The position numbers were made by a program, and so were the translations under genes. This document shows positions 28,147 through 36,302 of a DNA stretch of 49,748 nucleotides, piece after piece. The stretch is from the NCBI RefSeq assembly GCF_017483025.1, contig NZ_JAFUMA010000012.1, positions 1 to 49,748 of the forward strand. The letters are read 5' to 3'. This DNA is from Anaerotignum sp. (GTDB lineage: Bacteria > Bacillota > Clostridia > Lachnospirales > Anaerotignaceae). The notes under the pieces are model-generated. The model did not search any database. It saw only the letters and a list, made by a program, of their open reading frames with translations, and was not told the DNA's origin. Every line of letters begins with the position of its first letter. Position 1 is the first letter of the stretch.

Positions 28147-28326
28147 TTATTGTTCATCAACGAATTCGATATTATCCAACTGCGCTTTGAAATTCGCACG
28201 GAATTTGATCAGAAATTCCTGACGCAGCAGATTCTGCTCCACCTTTTCTTCTTCTGTCAGACCAACGGTTTTCGCTTTTCTTGCCAGTTCGTTGATTCTT
28301 TTTGTCAAGGGTGTCTGTTCTTCCAT
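28147..28326 (-). CDS. DUF896 (YnzC-like) small protein
   Basis: A 59-residue helical protein of the DUF896/YnzC family: TKRINELARKAKTVGLTEEE, then EQNLLRQEFLIKFRANFKAQ, and an acidic tail. In Bacillus the family members are small cytosolic proteins of unclear role, one of them SOS-induced. The ATG at 28326 is fixed by GGGAGGTG; upstream in-frame codons overlap the end of thiI. It is the last gene of the desulfurase-thiI group. Confidence 0.85.
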   Translation of the reverse strand: MEEQTPLTKRINELARKAKTVGLTEEEKVEQNLLRQEFLIKFRANFKAQLDNIEFVDEQ

Positions 28327-28345
28327 TCTCTCGCACCTCCCATTC

Positions 28346-29521
28346 TTACAGATCGATGATCTCTGCATTGGCTACTGCTTCTTCCAGCAATCTGTCCAGT
28401 TCTGTCAGCTTATGTTCCGCTTTTTCGATATAGTTCAGGCGGGGTTTTGTGACAGGGTGTTTTGCAACGAAAACAGTACAGCAATCTTCGTAGGGGCGGA
28501 TAGAAATTTCGAAGGTACCGATTTTTTCCGCCTTCTGAATGATTTCCGCCTTATCCATACCTGCCAGAGGGCGCAGTACGGGCAGATCACAAACCGCATT
28601 GATAACCTGGATGCCCTGCATGGTCTGGCTGGCAACCTGACCTACGCTTTCGCCAGTTACCAGCGCCAACGCGCCGTCTTTATTGGCAATCATTTCTGCC
28701 GCACGCATCATGGCACGTTTCAGGTGGATCGTCAGTCTGTCATGGGCTGTGTTATCCAGAAGATACAGCTGCAGTTCTGTAAAAGGAACCACATACAGAC
28801 GGAATTCGCCTGTGAATGTGGCGATCTGTTTTGCCAGGTCGATGACCTTTTCCTTCGCCCATTCGCTGGTATACGGAGGGCTGTGGAAATAAACGCCTTC
28901 CACTTCTACACCGCGTTTTGCCATCATCCATGTTGCAACAGGGCTGTCGATACCGCCGGAAAGCAGGCTGACTGCCTTCCCGTTGCTGCCATAGGGCAGA
29001 CCGCCGTGGCAGGGAATTGTTTTGGAATGGATATATACGCTGTTTCTAATTTCGATGTTCAGTGTCACATCGGGTTTTTTCACATCAACTGTCATATTGG
29101 GCATATGTTCCAGAATATATGCGCCAACTTCCATGCTCATTTCCATGGAATGCATGGGGTATGCTTTATTTGCACGGCGGGTATTTACTTTGAAAGTCAT
29201 TTCCTTATCACCGTAGAATTCCTGCATATGTGCCAGGGCTTCCTTGCAAATGGTGTCAAAATCATTATCTTCCAGACGGATGCCGGGGCAAATGGAATGG
29301 AGACCGAAGATCGTTTCCACTTTAGGGATCGTCAGGTCATAATCCAGTTCGCCGCCGCGGTCTTCTACGATCAAACGACCGGGGTCTCTTACAACATAGA
29401 AATTGCCGTAAGGGTCCAGGTTTTTGCGGATCGCAGAGATCAGGCGGTTGATAAAGATATATTTATTGTTGCCGCGCATGGCGATCTCGCCGTATTTTAC
29501 GATCAAAACCTTTTCTGCCAT
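28346..29521 (-). CDS. thiI: tRNA 4-thiouridine synthase ThiI
   Basis: A 391-residue ThiI. The N-terminal ferredoxin-like/THUMP region runs to about residue 165, starting KVLIVKYGEIAMRGNNKYIF. The PP-loop ATPase signature is SLLSGGIDSPVATWMMAKRG (about 185-204). The C-terminal rhodanese domain of the E. coli enzyme is absent, as usual in Firmicutes. It thiolates U8 of tRNA, and its sulfur donor is most likely the cysteine desulfurase encoded 11 bp upstream. GGAG precedes the ATG. Confidence 0.95.
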   Translation of the reverse strand: MAEKVLIVKYGEIAMRGNNKYIFINRLISAIRKNLDPYGNFYVVRDPGRLIVEDRGGELDYDLTIPKVETIFGLHSICPGIRLEDNDFDTICKEALAHMQEFYGDKEMTFKVNTRRANKAYPMHSMEMSMEVGAYILEHMPNMTVDVKKPDVTLNIEIRNSVYIHSKTIPCHGGLPYGSNGKAVSLLSGGIDSPVATWMMAKRGVEVEGVYFHSPPYTSEWAKEKVIDLAKQIATFTGEFRLYVVPFTELQLYLLDNTAHDRLTIHLKRAMMRAAEMIANKDGALALVTGESVGQVASQTMQGIQVINAVCDLPVLRPLAGMDKAEIIQKAEKIGTFEISIRPYEDCCTVFVAKHPVTKPRLNYIEKAEHKLTELDRLLEEAVANAEIIDL

Positions 29522-29532
29522 TGTTTTTCTCC

Positions 29533-30681
29533 TTATCTATTGTATTTTCTGAAGAAAGGTACCAGTTCGTTCAGCGCCTTCAGGCATTCTTCCGCTTCTT
29601 CCACAGTATTATATCTGCAGAAGCTGAAACGGATGGCACCTTCAATTTCATTGAAAGGCAGGCCCATAGCTGTCAGCACAGGACTGCCCACTTTTTTCTT
29701 ACTATCACAAGCAGAACCTGCCGAAACCACGATGCCCTTGCTTTCCAGCGCATGCAGCAGCACTTCGCTGCGCAGGCCTTTGAATGTCACATTCAGCACG
29801 TAGGGGCTGGCATCTTCCAGGCTGTCGCCGTTCAGCTGTGTATCGGGCATTGCCAGAATACCTTCCAGCAGCACTTTTTTCACTTCTCTTACGTGTTCGA
29901 TGCTTTCCTTCATGGCTTTGAAGGCTTCATCGCAAGCCACGCCCAGAGCCGCTGCACCGGGGCCGTTTTCTGTACCGGGGCGCTGGCCTCTCTGCTGACC
30001 GCCGCCCAGCATCAGAGGTTTCACCTTCAGGCCTTTGCGCATGTACAGCATACCAACACCTTTGGGGCCGTGGATTTTATGACCGCTCATAGTCAGCAGG
30101 TCGATTTTCATTTTTTCTACATCGATGGGGTATTTGCCAAAGGCCTGTACCGCATCCACATGGAACAGGCAGTTAGGATTCTTTTCTTTCACCAGCTTGC
30201 CAATGGCAGCCGCATCCTGCACCGTACCTGTTTCGTTATTTACCAGAATGATGCTCACCAGAACCGTATCAGGTCTGATGGCATTTGCCAGTTCTTCCAA
30301 AGAAATGTGACCCTGTCTGTCTACCTTCAGGAAAGTCACTTCGCATCCCTGTTCTTCCAGATGCTTCATGGGATTTTTGACAGCAGGGTGTTCGATTTCC
30401 GTTGTGATGAAATGCTGACCCTGTCTTTTATAGCCTTCCGCTGTGCCGTAGATGGCCCAGTTATCGCCTTCTGTACCGCCGCTGGTGAAGAAGATTTCTT
30501 CATATTTGCAGTGGATACCGCGTGCAATAATTTCAGCGGCGTTTCTGATTTCTTTTTCCACAGCAAGGCCCATAGCGCTGACGGACGCAGGGTTGCCGTA
30601 CTGTTCACAGAGCATCATGCTCATTTTTTCCGCTACGGAAGGCAATGCTCTTGTCGTAGCAGCGTTATCGAAATAGATCAT
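29533..30681 (-). CDS. NifS/IscS-type cysteine desulfurase
   Basis: A protein of about 382 residues of the class-V aminotransferase group. It begins MIYFDNAATTRALPSV and shows FTSGGTEGDNWAIYG, the PLP-lysine motif MSGHKIHGPKGVGMLYMRKG, QRPGTENGPG, and the sulfur-accepting cysteine in SAGSACDSKKKVG. It releases sulfur from cysteine. Pairing with thiI suggests supply for tRNA thiolation rather than general Fe-S assembly. An ATG three codons upstream (30690) is also possible, but the AAAGGA site is better spaced for the ATG at 30681. Confidence 0.92.
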   Translation of the reverse strand: MIYFDNAATTRALPSVAEKMSMMLCEQYGNPASVSAMGLAVEKEIRNAAEIIARGIHCKYEEIFFTSGGTEGDNWAIYGTAEGYKRQGQHFITTEIEHPAVKNPMKHLEEQGCEVTFLKVDRQGHISLEELANAIRPDTVLVSIILVNNETGTVQDAAAIGKLVKEKNPNCLFHVDAVQAFGKYPIDVEKMKIDLLTMSGHKIHGPKGVGMLYMRKGLKVKPLMLGGGQQRGQRPGTENGPGAAALGVACDEAFKAMKESIEHVREVKKVLLEGILAMPDTQLNGDSLEDASPYVLNVTFKGLRSEVLLHALESKGIVVSAGSACDSKKKVGSPVLTAMGLPFNEIEGAIRFSFCRYNTVEEAEECLKALNELVPFFRKYNR

Positions 30682-30847
30682 GTTTTTCATTCCTTTCTAG
30701 GTCAATGAAACCCAATCGCTCCGCCCTCAGGCTCTCGCGATTGCCGTCATTCGTAACTCCGCGCATACGCTCCGTTACTCATGTCGTACACTCGCCAAAT
30801 ATCCGCGTCTGTATGTAAACATCCAACGCAGCTACATGGCTCGTTGC

Positions 30848-31573
30848 TTAATCGAGTTCATATAATAAGATAGCAGTTGTTGTCATACCAGCTGTTTCTG
30901 TTCTCAAAATTCGTTTGCCCAATGTAATGGGGGTGATACCATTTTCCTGGGCCAATGCGATTTCTTCTTCCGCAAAACCACCTTCGGGGCCTATGAAAAC
31001 ACCAATGCTTTCACCCTTGAAGCCCTGCACAAACTGGCGAATACCAACTTCCTGTTCCTTTTCGTAAGGGATGATAGCGCCATCCAATTCCTTGGCTTCT
31101 GCCACGGCTTCCCTGAATTTCAGCACCTGCTGGCCAATTTCAGGAATTTTACCTCTGCCGCTCTGTTTTGCTGCGGCTTCAGCGATTTTCTGCCAGCGTT
31201 CCAGTTTTTTCGTTTCCTTCTTATCCAGTTTTACGATAGCACGTTCTGTAGAAACCGCAACGATGCGATCTATACCCAATTCCACGCATTTCTGGATAAT
31301 GAGTTCCATTTTATCCGCCTTGGGCAGACCCTGATATAGGGTGATTTTCACTTTGGGTTCAGTTTCACAGACTTCCTTTGAGAGAATATCCAGCAGAACA
31401 CCTCTTTCCAGAGAAGCAATGCGGCACTGATAATCCATGCCTTCGCCGTCACAAAGGGTAATTTCTTCCCCTTCTCTGGCACGCAGGACTGTTTTGATAT
31501 GTTTTTCATCTTCCCCGAACAGCTGAACCTGTCCGCGGCTGATGTCGTTTTTGTTAAAGAAAAATTTAGGCAT
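30848..31573 (-). CDS. rsmE: 16S rRNA m3U1498 methyltransferase RsmE
   Basis: A 241-residue SPOUT methyltransferase. The start is MPKFFFNKNDISRGQVQLFG, with a PUA-like N-terminal part. The deep-trefoil-knot SAM site is seen in GVFIGPEGGFAEEEIALAQE and ITLGKRILRTETA near the C-terminus. It methylates U1498 of 16S rRNA. The ATG at 31573 has GGGGTG six bases upstream inside the end of prmA; a GTG three codons earlier is less well placed. It forms an operon with prmA. Confidence 0.94.
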   Translation of the reverse strand: MPKFFFNKNDISRGQVQLFGEDEKHIKTVLRAREGEEITLCDGEGMDYQCRIASLERGVLLDILSKEVCETEPKVKITLYQGLPKADKMELIIQKCVELGIDRIVAVSTERAIVKLDKKETKKLERWQKIAEAAAKQSGRGKIPEIGQQVLKFREAVAEAKELDGAIIPYEKEQEVGIRQFVQGFKGESIGVFIGPEGGFAEEEIALAQENGITPITLGKRILRTETAGMTTTAILLYELD

Positions 31574-31578
31574 TGTTA

Positions 31579-32556
31579 TCACCCCATGAATCTGGATGCG
31601 ATCGCTACCCAGCCATTCTTTTCTCTGATTGCTTCTACTTTGAAGTTGCCTGCTTCCAGCGCAGCCAGAACGTCTTCCTTACGTTCTGTGATGATGCCAC
31701 TGGAAAGGAAGATACCGCCGTCCTTGATATAATCGGGCACCTGTTTTGTCAGAGCGATGATGATATCTGCAACGATATTTGCTTCTACCATATCGTATTT
31801 CTTGCCGCTGTATTTCTGGTGCAGTTCTGCGTCTTCCAGAATATTACCGGCGCAAACATGATATTTTTCTCGGGGGATATCGTTCATGTCGCTGTTTTCG
31901 TAAGCGATATTGATGGCATTGGGGTCGATATCCACAGCATCTGCTTCTTTTGCTTCCAAGAGCAGAGATGCGATGGAAAGGATGCCGCTGCCGCAGCCGA
32001 TATCCAGAACCATATCGTCCTTCTTCACATATGTTTCGATCAGTTCCATGCAAAGCTGTGTGGTTTCGTGGGTACCTGTACCGAAAATATGACCGGGATC
32101 AATTTTCAGGATAACCTTATCTGTTTCCTCTGTCAGTTCTTCCCAGGAGGGTTTGATCATAATCTTTTCGCCTACGGGGAAGGGTTTGAAATATTTCTTC
32201 CAGTTATTTGCCCAGTCTTCTTCCTGCACATTTTTCATTGTCAGTTCCAAAGAGCCCAGATCCAGTTCTTTTTCCGCTTCCTTTACAGCCGCCAGCGCAC
32301 CTTTGATCTGTGTCAGCTGTTCTCTGCCGTAGAGGTTATCTCTCACAAAGAAAGTGATGCCTGTCACCAGCTGTTCCTTTTCTTCCACCAGTTCATCGGC
32401 AACATAATCCCAGTCTCTGTGGGGGTTTTCCAGAAATTCTGCAAAGTCGGATGTATCGTGGATCATCAGACCTGTCAGACCGCACTGATACAGCACGCCT
32501 TCTACAGGTTCCAGGCCCATCTGACTGGTAGATACGAATACTTCGATCCATTCCAT
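31579..32556 (-). CDS. prmA: Ribosomal protein L11 methyltransferase PrmA
   Basis: A 325-residue class-I methyltransferase. The N-terminal substrate-recognition part ends with EEDWANNWKKYFKPFPVGEK. The catalytic domain has PGHIFGTGTHETTQLCM, MVLDIGCGSGILSIASLLL (motif I) and EANIVADIIIAL (NPPY-like region). It trimethylates L11. It overlaps the ribosome site of rsmE, with which it is conserved as a pair in Firmicutes. GAAAGGAG precedes the ATG. Confidence 0.95.
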   Translation of the reverse strand: MEWIEVFVSTSQMGLEPVEGVLYQCGLTGLMIHDTSDFAEFLENPHRDWDYVADELVEEKEQLVTGITFFVRDNLYGREQLTQIKGALAAVKEAEKELDLGSLELTMKNVQEEDWANNWKKYFKPFPVGEKIMIKPSWEELTEETDKVILKIDPGHIFGTGTHETTQLCMELIETYVKKDDMVLDIGCGSGILSIASLLLEAKEADAVDIDPNAINIAYENSDMNDIPREKYHVCAGNILEDAELHQKYSGKKYDMVEANIVADIIIALTKQVPDYIKDGGIFLSSGIITERKEDVLAALEAGNFKVEAIREKNGWVAIASRFMG

Positions 32557-32664
32557 TTGGATAGTCTCCTTTCAAATTATCGCTTGCCCGTCAAATGTCT
32601 GAGCAAATCCGCAAACACATTTGTGCATTTGCTCAACCGTTTGCCAGGACTTTATAAACGGAAA

Positions 32665-32693
32665 TAAAGCCGTCCGGTTTTTTGAACGGCTTT
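32665..32693 (-). terminator. Terminator after the nucleotidyltransferase gene
   Basis: AAAGCCGT and ACGGCTTT form an 8-bp stem around a loop that includes a T-run, immediately beyond the stop codon at 32697. A second, larger imperfect hairpin (TGAGCAAAT with ATTTGCTCA, about 32600-32636) lies between it and prmA. Confidence 0.6.
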
Positions 32694-32696
32694 ATA

Positions 32697-33431
32697 TCAA
32701 TCTTTGTAGAGTTCGCATACTTCACGGTAGCTTTCAGGTGTTCCGATGTCGTAGCATTCTCCATCGAAAGTATAAGCAAAAACTTCCTTTCTCTGGTAGA
32801 GCCATGCAGGGAAATTGCCGGGGGCATCGGGCTTATTGCCTGCCGCCAGATATTCGGCGATCATAGGCACCGTTTCCTTTTTGTAAAGATATGCTGCAAA
32901 TACCACCGTATTGGACTTGGGCTTTGCGGGCTTTTCCTCGATATCCAGCACTTTACCCTTTTCATCCAGCAGGGCAATGCCGAACTGAGAAAGCATGCTT
33001 TCATCTTCCCAAACCTTTACGCAAACACAGTCGCGGTCTTTTTCGCGGAAATAATCCACATATTCTCTCAGAGAATATGTAAAAAAGTTATCACCTGCAA
33101 TGACCATCAGATCATCGTCAATCTTCATTTCATCAATGACGAAAGAAATATCGCCGATGGCGCCTCTTTTATTAGAGTCATCTGTTGTGCCGTCGTTCAA
33201 TACTGTGATGGGCGCGCGGCTTTTTGCCTCTTTTGCCCAATCTTCAAACTGTTTTGCAAATTTATCGTTGGAAACAACATAAATTTCGTCCAGCTCTTCG
33301 ATGGTATCCATCCGTTCTACGATATGATCAATGATTGGTTTCTTACCAATGGGGAGCAAAGCCTTGGGCATGTTCAGTGTCAAAGGATATAACCTTGTGG
33401 CATAACCTGCCGCCAGAATAATGGCTTTCAT
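32697..33431 (-). CDS. Sugar-phosphate nucleotidyltransferase
   Basis: A 244-residue protein of the NTP_transferase family. The nucleotide-binding motif is AIILAAGYATRLYPLTLNMP followed by KALLPIGKKP. The metal-site aspartate is in VIAGDNFF, and QRKEVFAYTFDGECYDIGTP near the end is typical of glucose-1-phosphate nucleotidyltransferases. It lacks the C-terminal left-handed helix of GlmU or GlgC. It would make an NDP-sugar for surface polymers; the sugar and the nucleotide are not known. There are no glycosyltransferase neighbours. Confidence 0.85.
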   Translation of the reverse strand: MKAIILAAGYATRLYPLTLNMPKALLPIGKKPIIDHIVERMDTIEELDEIYVVSNDKFAKQFEDWAKEAKSRAPITVLNDGTTDDSNKRGAIGDISFVIDEMKIDDDLMVIAGDNFFTYSLREYVDYFREKDRDCVCVKVWEDESMLSQFGIALLDEKGKVLDIEEKPAKPKSNTVVFAAYLYKKETVPMIAEYLAAGNKPDAPGNFPAWLYQRKEVFAYTFDGECYDIGTPESYREVCELYKD

Positions 33432-33455
33432 ATACTCTCCTCCTTCATTTGTTAC

Positions 33456-34430
33456 TTATTCACTCTTGCCAAAAAGTCCATCGCAGATATCCTGCAAGGT
33501 TTTCGGCAGAGGAGCTGTCATTTCCTTTCCGTACAGATAACCCAAGGGGCCTTCCTTTTCCTTCCATTCTACCCGCAGGGCGTGAAGGAACTGATTGGAA
33601 AGGGCATATTCCTTGCGGAATTTTTCGTTCGAATGTTCCGAACCATATTTTCTGTCGCCGACCACGGGATGTCCGATGGACTGCATATGGGCACGGATCT
33701 GGTGAGTTTTCCCCGTAATCAGGTGAATTTCCAGAAGCGTATAGCCCTTTGCATGGGCAATGGGACGATATTTCGTCATCGTCTTTGCGCCGCTGCCTTC
33801 CCGTTTGGAAATGCGAACCTGATTTCTGTCTTCGTCCTTTGTCAGGTACGCAGTAATTTCCCCCGCTTCACGAATCTCTCCGGCAACCAGCGTCAGATAG
33901 AATTTATTCAGCTTATGGCTGCGGATGATCTCATTCACCGCCTGTACGCCTTTGAGCGTTTTCCCAGCGATAACGATACCACTGGTGTTTCTGTCCAGTC
34001 GGTTGCAGAGGGCAGGGGTAAAGCTGCTGTCCGCCTCGGGCACATACTGCCCCTTCTGATAAAGGTAATACAAAATCTGGTCGATCAAAGTGTCCTTGTC
34101 GCTGCTTTTTTCAGGATGTGTCAAAAGGCCTGCCGGTTTGGAAACCACAAGGATATCATCATCCTCATAGACGATGCCGAAATGGCGTTTCGCCGCCGCA
34201 ACGGTCTTTTCCTCCATGAAGGACTGAATGGTTTCCTCTGCCAGGTAAAGCTGGAGGGTATCGCCTGCTTTTAACAGTTCGTTACCCTCCGCTCTGCTGC
34301 CGTTGTATTTGATGCGCTTTTTGCGCAGCATCTTATACAGGAAGCCCTTGGAGGCCTTGTTCATATATTTCAGCAGGAACTTGTCCAGCCTTTGATTTTC
34401 CTCATTTTTGGTGATTCTGATCTCTTTCAA
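33456..34430 (-). CDS. RluC/RluD-type pseudouridine synthase
   Basis: A 324-residue protein with an N-terminal S4 RNA-binding domain (RLDKFLLKYMNKASKGFLYK) and a pseudouridine synthase domain. The catalytic aspartate lies in CNRLDRNTSGIVIAGK, and LLEIHLITGKTHQIRAHMQS is the conserved late motif. The length and S4 domain put it in the RluA superfamily acting on 23S rRNA. The target uridines cannot be fixed from the sequence. It lies 24 bp from the nucleotidyltransferase gene, likely in one transcript. Confidence 0.9.
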   Translation of the reverse strand: MKEIRITKNEENQRLDKFLLKYMNKASKGFLYKMLRKKRIKYNGSRAEGNELLKAGDTLQLYLAEETIQSFMEEKTVAAAKRHFGIVYEDDDILVVSKPAGLLTHPEKSSDKDTLIDQILYYLYQKGQYVPEADSSFTPALCNRLDRNTSGIVIAGKTLKGVQAVNEIIRSHKLNKFYLTLVAGEIREAGEITAYLTKDEDRNQVRISKREGSGAKTMTKYRPIAHAKGYTLLEIHLITGKTHQIRAHMQSIGHPVVGDRKYGSEHSNEKFRKEYALSNQFLHALRVEWKEKEGPLGYLYGKEMTAPLPKTLQDICDGLFGKSE

Positions 34431-34448
34431 GGCTTTTCCTCCAGAGAA

Positions 34449-35553
34449 TTAGCTGTGGATCCATGCCAGGTATGCGCTAATGAAGTTATCGATCTCGCCA
34501 TCCATAACTGCGTCTACCTTACCTGTTTCTTCGCCTGTACGGTGGTCTTTTACCATGGTGTAAGGCATAAATACGTAGGAACGGATCTGGCTGCCCCAGC
34601 CGATTTCCTTCGTTTCGCCACGGATCTCAGCCAGTTTCTGCATCTGTTCTTCCAGTTTCAGGGCAAGCAGTTTACTTCTCAGCATTTTGAACGCTTTGTC
34701 CTTATTGGCAAACTGGCTTCTTTCTTCCTGACAGGATACAACAACGCCTGTGGGGAAGTGGGTGATACGGATGGCAGAGGATGTCTTGTTGACATGCTGA
34801 CCGCCGGCACCGCTGGCTCTGTAAGTATCGATACGGATATCGTCGGGTTTGATCTCGATTTCTGTGTCGTCTTCGATTTCAGGCATAACATCGCAGGAAG
34901 CGAAGGATGTCTGTCTTCTGCCAGCACTGTCGAAAGGAGATACACGCACCAGACGATGGATACCCTTTTCGGACTTCAAATAGCCGTAGGCATTTTCGCC
35001 GTTTATCTGGATCGTAACGGATTTCAGGCCGGCTTCATCGCCATCCAGCATATCCAGCAGTTCCACTTCGAAGCCTTCTTTCTGCGCCCATCTGGAATAC
35101 ATACGGTAGAGCATGTTTGTCCAGTCGCAGGCTTCTGTGCCGCCTGTACCTGCGTGCAGTGTAATGATGGCATTATTGCGGTCATATTCGCCGTCCAGCA
35201 TCGTTGCAATGTGGAGTTCTTCATATTTCGCAATAAAGTCATCGTTCATTTCTTTGACTTCTTCGTATACGCTGTCATCCTGTTCTTCGATGCCCATTTC
35301 GATCAGTGTCAGGATGTCTTCGTATGTTGTTACAAGGCCTTCATATTTGCCGACCTTATTTTTCAGTGCTTTCAGCTGCTGCAGTGTTTTCTGGCTCTTT
35401 TCCAGATCGCTCCAGAAATCAGGGTCAGCGGAAAGTTCTTCTAATTCGGTTATCTTCTCCTTCGCGCCAGCGACGTCAAAGTGAAGCCCCCATTTCCTCT
35501 AATTTTTCGTCATAAGCAGAAAGGCCCAGACGGATCTGTTCTAACTCGAACAT
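34449..35553 (-). CDS. prfB: Peptide chain release factor RF2 with programmed +1 frameshift
   Basis: The gene reads in two frames. Codons 1-25 start at the ATG at 35553 (MFELEQIRLGLSAYDEKLEE) and end in CTT TGA C, the classic RF2 frameshift site, with the T at 35478 skipped. A purine-rich GAGGAAATGGGGG lies a short way upstream as the internal Shine-Dalgarno-like stimulator. After the shift the frame continues for 342 residues to 34449, giving 367 residues, the usual RF2 length. GGQ is in RASGAGGQHVNKTSSA. RF2 reads UGA and UAA; shortage of RF2 favours the shift, so the gene regulates itself. GGAGATG precedes the start codon. Confidence 0.96.
35476..35500 (-). promoter_or_regulatory. prfB programmed frameshift signal
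   Basis: CTTTGAC occupies 35475-35481 (complement) and is preceded by a G-rich stretch (ATGGGGG). In-frame reading stops at TGA (35476-35478); a +1 slip on CTT enters the long frame. Confidence 0.93.
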
Positions 35554-35659
35554 TAAAAATCATCTCCTTCATAAATGGTTTTATAATGAATGATGGTTTA
35601 TAGAGTTAACAAGGTTTCCCTTCGGATGGGCTTTCCGTCGGTTCCCCCTGTGTAACGTC

Positions 35660-36280
35660 TTATTTATCTTCCTCGGAAAATGCTTCCGTTGAAAATCGGA
35701 TAAAATTCCCGCTGAAGGATGCCAGAAAATCTTCCATAGGCACCCACCATTCGGGCTTGTTCCGCTCCGTAAAAGCGGAGGGATGATGCACCAGAAAGGC
35801 TTTCAGCTTACCATCCTCTGTTTCGTAGCCGAAAACAGGGATGAGGTGACCGCTTTTTCCGTATACACCTTCGCCGTCTACTCTGGGTTTACCGCCCAGA
35901 AAATAGGGCGCGATGGAAATGATACAGGGATGACCATTGTCCAGCTCCTGTTTCAGATCTTCCACCGTTTTTTCCCGCAGGGCTTCGCCATGAATGCCGT
36001 ATTCCGCCGCCATCTTTGCCAGACCCCAGTGGATCCAGCCAACGCCGGGCTTATAGGCACCTGCCGCTACGCCCTTTTCGATCATGGGGCCGTGGCGTTC
36101 GACGTTTTTGCCGAAACCATCCAGCACCATGCGAAGGGATGCGATGCCGCAGCTGCGCATGGTCCAGTATTCCCCGTCCGCAAGGGAGAGGAACTGTTCC
36201 AGCTGCCAGTTTTCCTGCGTCATCTGTTGAGTATAAAAAGGGAAATCCATCGGCAGTCTATACCGTTTTTTCTCTCCCAT
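35660..36280 (-). CDS. C39-like papain-fold protein
   Basis: A 206-residue protein resembling the peptidase C39-like family. The putative nucleophile is in MRSCGIASLRMVLDGFG (Cys near residue 44), the histidine in GKSGHLIPVFGYE, and a later polar residue in FLVHHPSAF. There is no signal peptide, so it is probably cytosolic or acts near the membrane. Such proteins cleave peptides or crosslink small molecules; substrate unknown. It is placed between secA (22 bp upstream on the minus strand) and prfB, so it may be co-transcribed with secA. Confidence 0.7.
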   Translation of the reverse strand: MGEKKRYRLPMDFPFYTQQMTQENWQLEQFLSLADGEYWTMRSCGIASLRMVLDGFGKNVERHGPMIEKGVAAGAYKPGVGWIHWGLAKMAAEYGIHGEALREKTVEDLKQELDNGHPCIISIAPYFLGGKPRVDGEGVYGKSGHLIPVFGYETEDGKLKAFLVHHPSAFTERNKPEWWVPMEDFLASFSGNFIRFSTEAFSEEDK

Positions 36281-36302
36281 TTTTAATCACTTCTTTCAAG
36301 AA

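Noticed and set aside
28292..29803. 503-residue plus-strand frame across thiI
   Set aside because: Antisense to thiI and the end of the desulfurase gene; no ribosome site and no family signature.
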